Shown here: positions 48,110 to 58,039 of the stretch, one piece after another
Layout of the letters: each line of letters opens with the position of its first letter
Position numbering within the stretch: the stretch's first letter is position 1
Assembly (NCBI GenBank): GCA_963929915.1
Contig: CAWVJY010000005.1
Span: 62,001-126,000, forward strand
Direction of reading: 5' to 3'
Length of the DNA: 64,000 bases
DNA from: CAG-273 sp963929915
GTDB lineage: Bacteria > Bacillota > Clostridia > TANB77 > CAG-508
Made by a program: the position numbers and the translations under genes
The notes under the pieces: model-generated
Told to the model about the DNA's origin: nothing
What the model saw: the letters and a program-made list of their open reading frames with translations, nothing else
Databases searched by the model: none

Positions 48110-50463
48110 CTATTGTTCAATTATTTTCAGTTCTAAAATATGTCTTTGAATTTTTAACAGATCTACAGAAGAAGGTCTATTACCAGTTTTATCAATATTA
48201 CCAGCTTTTAAGAACACACCTGTTAATGGTTTTAATTCTAGAATGTGTCTTTGTAATACTAATAAATCTACACTGTTAATTTTGCCATCTCCATTAACAT
48301 CTCCATAAAGAATTATGACATATTCTATTACTACATTTTGTCCATCTAAAATTTTAATTTTGCTTCCTGTTCCTGCTAAATTGCTACCTGTTAAGATTTT
48401 TCCATTGCTATCTTCTACTTGAATAGTATAAGTAGTAGTAATTTTTTGTAAAATGTCTGCTACTGTTATTTTATTTTCTTTCCATCCACTTATTTGATTT
48501 CCAACAACAGTAAGTTCTTTTGAAATTTCAAGACTTCCTTCTGGTAATTTTTCAATTACCGTTACTTCTATTTCTTTTTTGTAGCCTCCTTCTTGTGTTT
48601 CTAAGCTAATTTTGGTATTTCCTTTTTGAGTAGCCTTTACATTTCCTGTTTCATCAACAGTGGCAATATTCGTATTTTGAGAAGTAAAGTTTACTTTTGG
48701 ATTGTTAGCATCTTCTGGAGAAACAATTGGTGAAATTTGGTAAGTTTCTCCTATTTGTAGTATAATGTTATCTTCTTTTGTGGTAAGTCCTGTTACTTTG
48801 CTATATACAGTAACTTTTATGCTTCCTGTTATTCCATTTTGAGCTTTTGCTGTAATAGTAGCTGTTCCACGGCTAACTGCTACTAAATTTCCTTTACTGT
48901 CCACACTTACTATTTGTGGATTGCTAGAAGAAAAGGTAAGGGTTTGATTTTTTGCATTTTCTGGTGAAATATTAACAGTTAATGTTACTCTTTCTTGTTT
49001 TTGCAAAGTGGTATTTGTTAAATATAAAGTAACTTTTTCTACTTGTTTATCCGGTGCTACTGCTAAATAACTACTAAACACATATCCAACTAATCCATTA
49101 TCTAATTTTACTCTGTCCCATACTTCTCCTGCTTGTTTTCCTTTGGCAATTCTTGTCATAATTTGGTCTTTGGTAACACTGGTTAAAGTTTCATAGGAAG
49201 TCCCGTGGACCTGTTCTAACATTTAAAGTAGTACTTACATTGGCATATACTCTGGTATTATCAGTTTTAAAGTCTGTGCTAGCAATATTTGGAGATTCGC
49301 ATGGGAGTTCTGGCATATTCTCATAAATTGGTATAATAAACGACATTTCACTATCTAACATGTTACTTTTTTCATAACCTTGATAAATTAATTTTCCTTC
49401 GCTATAAGGTGCTAACACATTTGTCATATATTGATGCCAAAAAAGTTCTCCACTGCCATTATCACTTACATGAAATTTTTGCAAATAGATTGTATTTTGA
49501 CCTAAATTAATATAGCTAGAGCCAATAAACTTTGCTCCACCAGTAATGGCTCTTTCTTTAGTATTCCATGGAATTAGGTATTTGTCTTTAGTTGCTTGAC
49601 TTGCCCCTTTTCCATCTTTAGCATATTGAAGCCCATTTTTGATAGCTCCCATAGGTTCCGAAGAACTGGTGGCTCCTATGTTATAGAAATTATAATAACC
49701 TTCATAGCCAGGAACTATTCCACTAATTGAACTATGGGATAAAAAAGGTCCTACTTCCTGTTTAATTCGAGAAGCTAAGTGGAATCCACTTACATCTGCG
49801 GTTTTGGCAGCTTTTAAAATTAAGTCTGAATATTTTTGGTTTGTTACAATATTACTTCCACTTGCTGTTTTATATTCTACAATCCTATTATAAAATTCGG
49901 TACCATATAAAATTTTTTCAATATTGGAAACCGTATTCGTACTTGCCTCATAAGATAATTCTTCAAATTGAAAAACTCTAACAGAATTTAAAAAATTTCT
50001 TGGATCCATGGCATATTCTACTGCCTTTTTAGAACTATCTACCCACCCTGCATCTATTTCTACATTATATTGCCCAGGTGTTGTATTTTTCCAATTATCT
50101 GAATATGATTTTGGTACCAAGTTTTTTCCATATACATTTTCTTGGGTTATGACATAATTCCAGTCTAGTGATGTGTAAAGTGCTTTAAAAGTCCAGTTTG
50201 GATGATTCTTTTTTAATTCTTCTATATAAGGTTGGTAACTTGCAGGAAACTGATTTGATAGTACACCTCTTTTATCTGCTACTTCTTTTTGTAAAAAGGA
50301 GAACACAAGAAAAAAAAATAGTAATTAATATTACAATTGCTAAAATAAAATAAATAATATTTCTTTTTCTGTTATGATAGTACTTTTCTTTATGTTCTTG
50401 ATTCATTTTTTCTATATAATCCAATATAATTCTTGGATTATTTCTCCTTTCTCGTCTACTCAT
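48110..50463 (-). CDS. Surface glucosaminidase-SH3-Ig-dockerin protein, two +1 frame breaks
   Basis: Frame 1 (50463 to about 50310) gives a basic N-terminus and a membrane helix (NIIYFILAIVILITI). Frame 2 has a glucosaminidase-like region (HPNWTFKALYTSLDWNYVI, ASRIKQEVGPF, YNFYNIGA) and starts an SH3 domain (TLNVRTGP). Frame 3 completes SH3 (GTSYETLTSV), then two bacterial Ig-like 2 repeats and a type I dockerin (YGDVNGDGKINSVDLL and a second unit). The first break is a run of nine T near 50311; the second is CGG at 49205-49203, where skipping C restores the canonical GPGTSY. About 783 aa when joined. Likely peptidoglycan or glycan hydrolase. Confidence 0.8.
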
Positions 50464-50634
50464 TTATCTGCATATTTTATTTGTTTTTAAACATTTTATA
50501 AAAGCTTACTTTTTAGATTTTATAAAGTAGATTTTTTATTTTTTAGATTTTATAGGAGCTTATTTTTTGGATTGTATAAAATAGCCTTTTTATTTTTTTA
50601 CATTTTATATTAAACTGATTTTTATTTTTCACTC

Positions 50635-51243
50635 CTATAATAAACTGTTTTTTTCTTTTGCTTTAACAATAATTCTTTTAGTAGAATAATCACTACAAGT
50701 AATTAGTGTAATTTCTTTTCTTCCATTGGTATTTTGTGAAAGTGGACTAGTGTCTTCTGGTTTTGCTTTATATTTGTCATATACTTCATAAGTAATTTTT
50801 CCATGATAATTATCAGTTAAAATCATTTCATCTCCTATTTCTAATGTTCCTAACTTACTAAACATGTTTTTTGTAATGTAATTATGCCCTGCAATACAAT
50901 AATTTCCTACTTCGTTTGGCTCTGGACCATAGTACTTGGCAACACAAACCTTCATAGCTTGTTTACTATAATTGGCTAATACATAAGTATCTATATCTAA
51001 TTTTTCTATTTTTAATTTGGCAGAAACTTCATAACCTTTGTATTCTTTTTCTACTAGATTTAAGTCCTTTTTTTCTTCTTTTTGTGTTGTTACTTGTGTT
51101 TTTATAATATTTTCTTGTTTTATTGGCCCTAAAGAAGTACTAGGCTTTTCTTGAATTTGTGCCTCTTGGTACATTTGGTAAACGGTATAACTTATTATTC
51201 CAATAAGAAAAATAAGAATGATTCCTTTTATTATCTTTTTCAT
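50635..51243 (-). CDS. Sortase
   Basis: 202 aa cysteine transpeptidase that attaches LPxTG proteins to the cell wall. An N-terminal membrane helix (IIKGIILIFLIGIISYTVY) is followed by the catalytic His in CIAGHNYIT, Cys in ITLITCSDYS and Arg in STKRIIVKAK. It lies between the dockerin enzyme and an LPKTG cohesin protein, its probable substrate. The class is uncertain; it looks closest to class D-like enzymes. Confidence 0.9.
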   Translation of the reverse strand: MKKIIKGIILIFLIGIISYTVYQMYQEAQIQEKPSTSLGPIKQENIIKTQVTTQKEEKKDLNLVEKEYKGYEVSAKLKIEKLDIDTYVLANYSKQAMKVCVAKYYGPEPNEVGNYCIAGHNYITKNMFSKLGTLEIGDEMILTDNYHGKITYEVYDKYKAKPEDTSPLSQNTNGRKEITLITCSDYSTKRIIVKAKEKNSLL

Positions 51244-51380
51244 CAGTTTGCCCCTTTTTTTGTATTTTATGTAAAAGGTGCCGTTTTGCTTGTACTTGTT
51301 TTATTTTTTTGCTGTTTTCCTATTTTACGGCACCTAATATTCTTTTTCATTATAGAAAAGAATATCTTTAACAAATAGGC

Positions 51381-52454
51381 TTAGTTTTGTTTGCTATTTT
51401 TATGGTTTATAACAATATAAGCAACTACTAAAATTGCGATAAATCCAATGATAATTCCATATTGTGTATTACCTGTTTTCGGTAATGTTTCTGGCATTTC
51501 TTCATTGTTTTTATTTTCTTCTGCTACAGTAGTTTCCTCTTCAGAAGGTGTTTCTTCTGTTGGAGGAACAGTTGGTTCTTCTCCATTATTTACTGGTGTT
51601 TCGCTTACTGTAAAATTAAAATCTTTTTGAGCAACTACTGCATCTGAATCATCTCTATCAATGATTTTAATATTTACTGTATAATCTCCTAGTTCACTAA
51701 ATTCACCTTTTAATAATAATTCTTGTCTTACATTTTTTCCTCCAAGTGCATAGCCATCAGCTTCTCCCCAACCATTTTGGATTAAATCTAGTTCTTGATC
51801 TTGTTCATTAGTAGCAAGTAATTGAACAGAAGCATCATCTGAAGGCTTTTTAGTAACTTCTGCAATCATTCTTACATGATCATAATTTTTTCCCATGCTA
51901 GACTCTGTAATTAAAGTCATATCTTTTTGTACATTTGGCTCTATTGTTCCAGTATATTCCAAACTTAATGCATAATCTACATAATTTGGTTCTACTAAAA
52001 TATCTTTCTCAATAGGAACTAAAATGTCATCATAAGTCACAGATGCATCTCCATTTGCCATTCCCTCTAATGTAATTGCGAAATCAGTTGGATTAGAAGT
52101 TAAAATAGTATCTTTTGCTTTAAAAGTAATATTAGCATTGTTTCTAGTAGCACTACCTCCTGTTGAATCATAAAATACAAGTTTTACTCTTGAACCATCA
52201 TCAGTTGGAGTTCCTTCATCAGAAGAAACATAATCAAAAATTGCATTATCATAAGCTACATTTACAGTGTATGCACCTAGTTCTGTGCCAAAATTAACAG
52301 TAACAGTTACTTCTTCTCCAGGGGCAATTTTATCTTTGCTAATTTTTGTTTCTACACTATTTAAAGGAGTAGCTGCCATTACCATATTGGATGTTGTAAA
52401 AATAGTCATAGTAAGTAATGCAACAATTGTTAAAAGATATAAAATTTTTTTCAT
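51381..52454 (-). CDS. LPKTG-anchored cohesin-domain surface protein
   Basis: 357 aa from the ATG at 52454 (AAAGGA upstream; frame extends to 52493 without a site). Signal peptide MKKILYLLTIVALLTMTIF ends near MAATP. A cohesin-like domain spans about residues 28-150 (IAPGEEVTVTVNFGTELGAY, VAYDNAIFDYVSS). A beta-rich middle region follows, then a Pro/Glu linker and the sorting signal LPKTG with a hydrophobic helix and basic end. Cohesins bind dockerins such as the one at 48110-48320, so these proteins may form a small surface complex anchored by the adjacent sortase. Confidence 0.85.
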   Translation of the reverse strand: MKKILYLLTIVALLTMTIFTTSNMVMAATPLNSVETKISKDKIAPGEEVTVTVNFGTELGAYTVNVAYDNAIFDYVSSDEGTPTDDGSRVKLVFYDSTGGSATRNNANITFKAKDTILTSNPTDFAITLEGMANGDASVTYDDILVPIEKDILVEPNYVDYALSLEYTGTIEPNVQKDMTLITESSMGKNYDHVRMIAEVTKKPSDDASVQLLATNEQDQELDLIQNGWGEADGYALGGKNVRQELLLKGEFSELGDYTVNIKIIDRDDSDAVVAQKDFNFTVSETPVNNGEEPTVPPTEETPSEEETTVAEENKNNEEMPETLPKTGNTQYGIIIGFIAILVVAYIVINHKNSKQN

Positions 52455-52574
52455 TTTTCTTCCTTTCTCCATTAAATTTAAATTTTTGATCAAAAAAACA
52501 GTTTAATGGAACTATTTTTTCATTATTATTATGTGAATTTTTTTAATTTTTATTTTTCCAATTTTTTAAATTTT

Positions 52575-52740
52575 TCAACCATTGGGGACGTTCCTTTTTG
52601 GCTGAAAATCGACCAACAGGGACGTTCCTTTTTGGCTGATTTTCAACCACTAGGGACACTCCTTTTACCACCACAAGAAAAGACCCCCTTCTAAAATATG
52701 CCAATAAGGTCATATTTTACAAAGAGTGTCTTTTCATTTT
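52575..52740. repeat. GGGACGTTCC tandem repeats and palindromic terminator
   Basis: Units GGGGACGTTCCTTTTTGGCTG (52583) and AGGGACGTTCCTTTTTGGCTG (52618) are 35 bp apart, with a diverged third (TAGGGACACTCCTTTT). An imperfect palindrome AAAAGAC ... TAAAATATG ... CATATTTTA ... GTCTTTT (52677-52735) follows and may terminate the transporter gene's neighbour region. Confidence 0.75.
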
Positions 52741-52743
52741 TTA

Positions 52744-54837
52744 TTAAAGATTAATTAATTCTTTTTGTTTTACAAAATCACAGATAAGTTCTGCTGATTT
52801 TTCTACTCCTAATGCGTCACTATTAATACATAAGTCATAGTTTGAATGGTCATTCCATTCTTTTTCTGTATAATATTTATAATGGTTGGCTCTTAATTTA
52901 TTAATTTTTGCAATTTCTTTTTCTGCTTTTTGTTTGTCTAGTCCATAATATTTTGTTGCTCTTTTTATTTTGCTTTCCATATCATTATAAATAAATATTT
53001 TTGTAACATCTTTTCTGTCTCTTAAGACAAAGTCTGCACATCTTCCAATAATAACACAGGATTCTTTCCTAGCTATTTCTTTGATCAGATTTGCTTCATG
53101 GACATACAATTCATCTGCATTATTCATACCTGCATAATAACCATTGTTTAAATTATCTAGTGCTTCTCTCTTTTGCTCACTATTTTCAATATATTCTTCT
53201 GAAAGCCCTGTTTTTTGTGCTAATTTTTGGATAAATTCTTTATCATAAAATTTAAGTCCTAATTTTTCTGCTACTAATCTTCCAATATATCTTCCACCTG
53301 AACCATATTCTCTTGCAATAGTAATAATAATATGATCTCCTGATTTATTAGTAGAATTATCACTATAATCCGCATCAGCAACGGTATTTCTATTAGCATC
53401 TTTACTCATCTCTACATTTGTTTCAATAGCAATATTTTCATTCATGTTAGCAGATGCTACTTCTGCTGCATAGTTTGGCTTTTTCAATTTCTTTACTGCT
53501 AAAATTAATAAAGTTGCTGCAAGTATAAACGCAATTCCATCTGCCACTGGTGCTGCATATAATACACCCATTAATCCAAAAATACTACTTAAAATGAACA
53601 TAGCAGGAATTAATAATACAATTTGTCTTGATAGTGATAAGATTGCACTTCTACTACTTTTTCCAATTGCTTGGAAGAAGATTCCTGCTGGTATTTGTAC
53701 ACCATTACAAATACATAACATTAAATAAATTCTAAAAGTTAAACATGCAAATTCCATATAGTTTGCATCACCACTACCAAAAATAGAAATTAATTTATCT
53801 GGTATTGTTTGGAATAAAATAAAGGCAATAGTACTAATTACAACACTAATCCCTAATACCATTTTTAGTGTTTTAATTACTCTGTCAAATTTTCTTGCTC
53901 CATAGTTATAGCCAAAAATTGGTTGTGCACCAACTGTAACACCTAAAATAATGCTACTTAAAATTTGATTTACTTTCATTACAATACCAACTACTGTAAT
54001 TGGTATTTCAGAACCATATTTTGTGTTTACTCCATATTTTCCAAGTAAATTATTTTCAACAGAAATTAAAATAACAAATGTCATTTGAGTAATAAAACTA
54101 CTAATTCCCAAAGCTGCTACCCTTCTTACTACACTAAATTTTAATTTTAGTGCTTCTTTGTTAAGTTTTATAGTTTTTAATTTTCTCATATAAAAAACAT
54201 TTAAAATGAATGTAACAAATTGGCTAAATATGGTGGCAATAGCTGCTCCTTCTACTCCCATATGGAATACATAAATAAAAATTGGGTCTAATATAATGTT
54301 TAAAATTGCACCTGTTACCATAGATGCCATTGCAAATTTTGGACTTCCATCTGCTCTAATAATGGAATTTAAGGTAGTGCCTATCATAGAAAAAGGTAAG
54401 CCTATAGCAATAATCCATCCATAACCAATGGCATAATCTCTTAGAGCATCTGTACAGCCAAATAAATTTAATAATTGTGGCAAAAAGATAAGCGTAATGG
54501 CACAAAACAGAATTGATACTATAATTGCTATAACAATTCCATTTCCTACGCCTTTTGCTGCTTCTTCCTTTTTCTTTTCTCCTAACTTTAAGCTTAGATA
54601 AGCAGATGCACCATCTCCAAACATAAGTGCAAATGCAAGGCCTATAACGGTTATTGGGAAAACAACGTTTGTAGCACCATTTCCTAAGTATCCTACTCCT
54701 TGTCCTATAAAGATTTGGTCTACTATGTTATAAAGTGCATTTACCACTAATGAAATAATACATGGTATAGAAAACTTCCTGATTAATTTTCCTATTTTTT
54801 CGGTTCCTAATATGTTTTCTTCTTTTTCCATTTTCAT
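52744..54837 (-). CDS. MATE efflux transporter fused to a cytidylate-kinase-like domain
   Basis: 697 aa. Residues 1-450 are a 12-helix MATE transporter (PCIISLVVNALYNIVDQIFIG, GDGASAYLSLKLG, GAILNIILDPIFIY). After a short Asn/Asp linker, residues 500-697 are a P-loop cytidylate-kinase-like domain: ITIAREYGSGGRYIGRLVAE, FYDKEFIQKLAQKTGLSEEY, CVIIGRCADFVLRDR. The P-loop is the SGG type (GSGGRYIG) of this family. Each domain is complete. Substrates are unknown. AAAGGGATG precedes the ATG. Confidence 0.9.
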   Translation of the reverse strand: MKMEKEENILGTEKIGKLIRKFSIPCIISLVVNALYNIVDQIFIGQGVGYLGNGATNVVFPITVIGLAFALMFGDGASAYLSLKLGEKKKEEAAKGVGNGIVIAIIVSILFCAITLIFLPQLLNLFGCTDALRDYAIGYGWIIAIGLPFSMIGTTLNSIIRADGSPKFAMASMVTGAILNIILDPIFIYVFHMGVEGAAIATIFSQFVTFILNVFYMRKLKTIKLNKEALKLKFSVVRRVAALGISSFITQMTFVILISVENNLLGKYGVNTKYGSEIPITVVGIVMKVNQILSSIILGVTVGAQPIFGYNYGARKFDRVIKTLKMVLGISVVISTIAFILFQTIPDKLISIFGSGDANYMEFACLTFRIYLMLCICNGVQIPAGIFFQAIGKSSRSAILSLSRQIVLLIPAMFILSSIFGLMGVLYAAPVADGIAFILAATLLILAVKKLKKPNYAAEVASANMNENIAIETNVEMSKDANRNTVADADYSDNSTNKSGDHIIITIAREYGSGGRYIGRLVAEKLGLKFYDKEFIQKLAQKTGLSEEYIENSEQKREALDNLNNGYYAGMNNADELYVHEANLIKEIARKESCVIIGRCADFVLRDRKDVTKIFIYNDMESKIKRATKYYGLDKQKAEKEIAKINKLRANHYKYYTEKEWNDHSNYDLCINSDALGVEKSAELICDFVKQKELINL

Positions 54838-54876
54838 TAATCATCCCTTTCTTTAAAAAAACATATAACAAAAAAA

Positions 54877-54901
54877 TAAATATTGAAAGAACCTTTCAAT
54901 A
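54877..54901 (-). terminator. Terminator after the 55-kb unknown gene
   Basis: ATATTGAAAG-GTT-CTTTCAATAT on the minus strand followed by TTTATTTTTTTG, upstream of the MATE gene. Confidence 0.65.
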
Positions 54902-54994
54902 TAAACTTTTTTGCGAACTTTACTATTTTACCACTGCATTTTTTAGAAGTCAAGCATTAGATAAGCATTTTTTGTCAATTGGGTGTCAATGGGT

Positions 54995-55060
54995 GTCAAT
55001 GGGGACGGAGATTTTTGACAACTTTTAGAAAAATTGTCAAAAATCTCCGTCCCCATTGAC
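54995..55060. repeat. Perfect 27-bp inverted repeat of the GGGACGG family
   Basis: GTCAATGGGGACGGAGATTT...GACAA and its exact complement around a 12-nt loop. GGGTGTCAAT is tandemly doubled at the left edge. A lone arm recurs at 56470-56500. Confidence 0.9.
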
Positions 55061-55072
55061 ATTGACAAAAGA

Positions 55073-56182
55073 TTATCTTTCTTCATCGTCTCTTTCTTTG
55101 TTTATATTAGCTTCTTCTAGAAGGAGAAGTAAGTTAAAATCTTTATCTTCCTTTGCTAAGCTAACAATTTGTTCTGGCGTAGGTAACTTTCCTTGTTTTC
55201 TTAGATTTTCTAAAGAACAATTATATTGTTTTACAACTCTTTTATATTCGTCTAATCCAATTCTTTCTATTTCCTCACATAAGGCTTTTGCATATACTGG
55301 TGATTCTATATAAGACCACACTTCACTTTTTACTCTTGGGTCTATTGGCATTTTAGAGAATAGATATTGAAAAAAAGTTTTTTGATAGCATTCTAAGACT
55401 GTAATACTGTTTTTATGTTCATCTTTTACACTTTCTAGTTTTTCTAGTTCATCACTTTGACCAGTTAAAACATTCCAATGTAATACTTGTGCTATATTGT
55501 GGCTTTGAGCAATATCTTGTATTGTTTGTATTAATTCCTCACTTGTATCAGATTCTAAATATCCTTTAGTAGAACGAGTTAGGGATAATTGTTCTGATGT
55601 ATATCTTCCACTGTTTTTTAAAACAGTGTCTATTGCATCTTTTAATTCTCCACTAAAAACTTTTACAGTTAATGTTAAATTTGCTAATTTTGCTTTTTCT
55701 TGTAAGGATAATGATGCATATCTTTCTTTTCCTATTAAAATAATGGCTTGACTTGATAATTGTACATTTCCTTTTATTGCAGTATCTGTTGGTACTAATG
55801 ATATGATTTGTGCTTTATTTATTTGTTCTTCCAAGCTCTCTATAATTGCACATGTTTTATTAGAAAAAGTATTATTCATATCATCAGGTACTAATCCATT
55901 TAATGCCCACAGTACCATTGAATTATAATCTGAATTATATGGTAGATATTCCTCTAAAATTTTTCTATTTTTTCTATTTATTTCTTCTTGCTCTTCTTCT
56001 GTTTTAGTCCAATAATCATCTTCATTAATTTTTGACAATTTTCTTAATAAATCATTCATAGCATAGGCAAAGGTAGTTCCTTTTTCTTTTTTTAAATAAG
56101 GAATTTCACTAATTGGATGGACCATCCCATCAAATGGAATTGTATTGGTAGCTCTTACTAATGCTATATTTCTAATATTCAT
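55073..56182 (-). CDS. Conserved-looking protein of unknown function
   Basis: 369 aa, soluble and mostly helical; not recognised. It opens MNIRNIALVRATNTIPFDG and includes KEKGTTFAYAMNDLLRKL, SDYNSMVLWALNGLVPDDMN, and AQIISLVPTDTAIKG. The C-terminus is acidic and contains no motif I know. Codon use matches neighbours and the frame is long and clean, so it is a real gene. The start is uncertain: AAAGGAG lies 38 bp upstream, before a three-codon ATG-GTT-ATT-TAA frame. Expression may be coupled to that mini-frame. Confidence 0.7.
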   Translation of the reverse strand: MNIRNIALVRATNTIPFDGMVHPISEIPYLKKEKGTTFAYAMNDLLRKLSKINEDDYWTKTEEEQEEINRKNRKILEEYLPYNSDYNSMVLWALNGLVPDDMNNTFSNKTCAIIESLEEQINKAQIISLVPTDTAIKGNVQLSSQAIILIGKERYASLSLQEKAKLANLTLTVKVFSGELKDAIDTVLKNSGRYTSEQLSLTRSTKGYLESDTSEELIQTIQDIAQSHNIAQVLHWNVLTGQSDELEKLESVKDEHKNSITVLECYQKTFFQYLFSKMPIDPRVKSEVWSYIESPVYAKALCEEIERIGLDEYKRVVKQYNCSLENLRKQGKLPTPEQIVSLAKEDKDFNLLLLLEEANINKERDDEER

Positions 56183-56420
56183 TTTTTTCTTGTATGATAT
56201 ATTTAATAACTTAAATAACCATACACTCCTTTCTTAAAATTACATTTTGATCTTAAAACTTATCTATTTTATATTCGTTTTTTGCTTCTTTTACTATATC
56301 AAAAAATCTTTATTTTTGGAAGTAGATTTTTTAAGATTTTATAAGAAAGTGGCTTTCCCTTTTGTAGCATTTCGCCCCGCAAATATGAACGGTTCAAGGA
56401 AACTTAATCTTGTTGTATAG

Positions 56421-56458
56421 CAAAAAATGTAGACAAAAATTTTATTTTTTGTCTACAT
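56421..56458 (-). terminator. Terminator of the cotJABC operon
   Basis: ATGTAGACAAAAA and its complement form a stem, followed on the minus strand by TTTTTTG. The rest of the 56.18-56.51 kb gap holds one repeat arm (TCTCCGTCCCCATTGACA) and no ORF. Confidence 0.85.
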
Positions 56459-56508
56459 ACATATTATACTGGTTGTCAAAATTCTCCGTCCCCATTGACA
56501 ATTATTTT

Positions 56509-56841
56509 TTAATTGCAGCCACAATCACAATTATTGTTATTGCTGTTATTTTTCATATTATTCATAAAAAATCTTTTTTCAGCTAGTTTATCTTGTACAC
56601 CACGAAGTGCCTCTCCAAATCTTTGGAAGTGAACAATTTCTCTTTCTCTTAAGAAACGAAGCGGATCTAATACATCTGGGTCGTCACAGCATAAATCTAT
56701 TAATTTTTCATATGTTGCTCTTGCTTTTTGTTCTGCTGCTAAATCTTCTTGTAAGTTTGCAATTGGATCCCCTTTTGCTGCAATATATGATGCTGTAAAA
56801 GGTACCCCTGCAGCAGATTGTGGATATACATCCACCCCATG
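56509..56841 (-). CDS. cotJC: cotJC, 3' fragment (spore coat manganese-catalase-like protein)
   Basis: Encodes the C-terminal half of CotJC: VYPQSAAGVPFTASYIAAKG, EDLAAEQKARATYEKLI, FLREREIVHFQRFGEALR with the metal-ligand Glu and His, then an Asn/Cys-rich tail. The frame continues to an ATG at 56892, but the 17 codons before 56841 belong to the inserted element. The first half is at 60692-60998. Joining them at the shared 10-bp core gives 630 bp (209 aa), in frame, with YYTDHGVDVYPQS across the junction. After excision it would be expressed from the cotJA promoter. Confidence 0.92.
   Translation of the reverse strand, partial: HGVDVYPQSAAGVPFTASYIAAKGDPIANLQEDLAAEQKARATYEKLIDLCCDDPDVLDPLRFLREREIVHFQRFGEALRGVQDKLAEKRFFMNNMKNNSNNNNCDCGCN
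56832..56841. other. Attachment-site core, left (attR/attL)
   Basis: CCACCCCATG, exactly repeated at 60692-60701. These are the boundaries of the cotJC-interrupting element. Confidence 0.8.
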
Positions 56842-56903
56842 TGGTGTGTGTTTGTTATCTATCCAAAAAGAAAATATATTATAACTACTCATTTTGTACG
56901 AGA

Positions 56904-56935
56904 GGCTGTCCTAGAATTAAATAATGTTAAAATTT
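56904..56935. repeat. Orphan transposon-like end
   Basis: GAGGCTGTCCTAGAATTAAAT resembles the outer ends (GAAACTGTCCTAAAATTAAAT) at 61917. It lies just inside the cotJC element. Confidence 0.45.
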
Positions 56936-56947
56936 CTTAATTGATTT

Positions 56948-57827
56948 TTATTTAAATTTATATTGATATATTATTATTGAAGAGCTATCATACAAGTCAG
57001 AATCCATATACATTGTTTCTAATAATTTACTACTCTCTATTGAGTTTGATATCGTTGATTTAGGATACAACTCTGTATCTGATACAGTAATTCTATATTG
57101 AAATTTGAAATCATTAGAAACTTTATCTATATTTTTTCCTGCAGTTGTTCCGTATATATATACTCCATCATGTGTAGCTTTTATGTGGTCTAAATTTGAA
57201 TGTCTTCCTTTATTTAATTTACTATTTGTATCATATCCAAATTTTGCTTTTAAATTTCCATTTAAATCTAGTGCACATACCTCTGAGCCATCAACGAGAA
57301 TAAAAATATATTTATTATTAACTGATATGTCTCTTATTCCTGTAATGTATCCGATATGTTTTATAAAATCTCTATTTTCTTCAATATCATATTTAAATAC
57401 TACATTTCCATTATTATCTATTTTAAATAAGCATGTTATGTTTGTGTTAAAATGTTTTTCAGTAATATCTTCTCCTATCCCATAATAGTATCCATTATTT
57501 TCAAGTATCTTTTTGATTTCTATCTGTCGTAATATTATTTGATATATTTGTATCGTAATTTTCTGAATTTTTATTTTGATTGATAAAAATAGTTCCAATA
57601 ATAACTACAATAGCAAATATAAGTATTAATATAATTTTTTTGTCGTTACTTTTATAGGATTCTATACATACTTTATTAATTTCATCTCTACAAAATATTA
57701 TTATAATTGAATATAATACTATGTTTATTATACTCTTTATAATAAGTGGTTTTAAATATAATGAAGCAAAACTACTAAATACAGCATTTAATCCAATGTT
57801 ACTCCTCTTTTTAACATTTGTAATCAC
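56948..57827 (-). CDS. Unknown membrane-anchored beta-rich protein in the cotJC element, one frame break
   Basis: The first frame (57827-57501) has two membrane segments (about residues 28-46 and 65-81). The second (to 56948) has repeated strand units such as LFKIDNNGNVVFKYDIEE and VCALDLNGNLKAKFGYD, suggesting a beta-propeller-like domain. A +1 change near 57530-57560 joins them as one protein of about 290 aa. No CGG is at this break. No family recognised. It lies on the strand opposite the recombinase. Confidence 0.6.
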
Positions 57828-58039
57828 TCCAATAAACTTTAATATATTTATATAATAGCATATTAATTATATATTTTTCAAGCATCATTAATTTTTTTAT
57901 TCAAAAAATGTAGTAAATTTTTGCGTTATGATTTTATATTTAGATACATAGTAACTTTTATTTTTATCACAAATATAAGCCCTTTTGAATAATATTAGTA
58001 GCAAGAATATTAATGTTCTCATCCTAAGGAGGAATTTGT

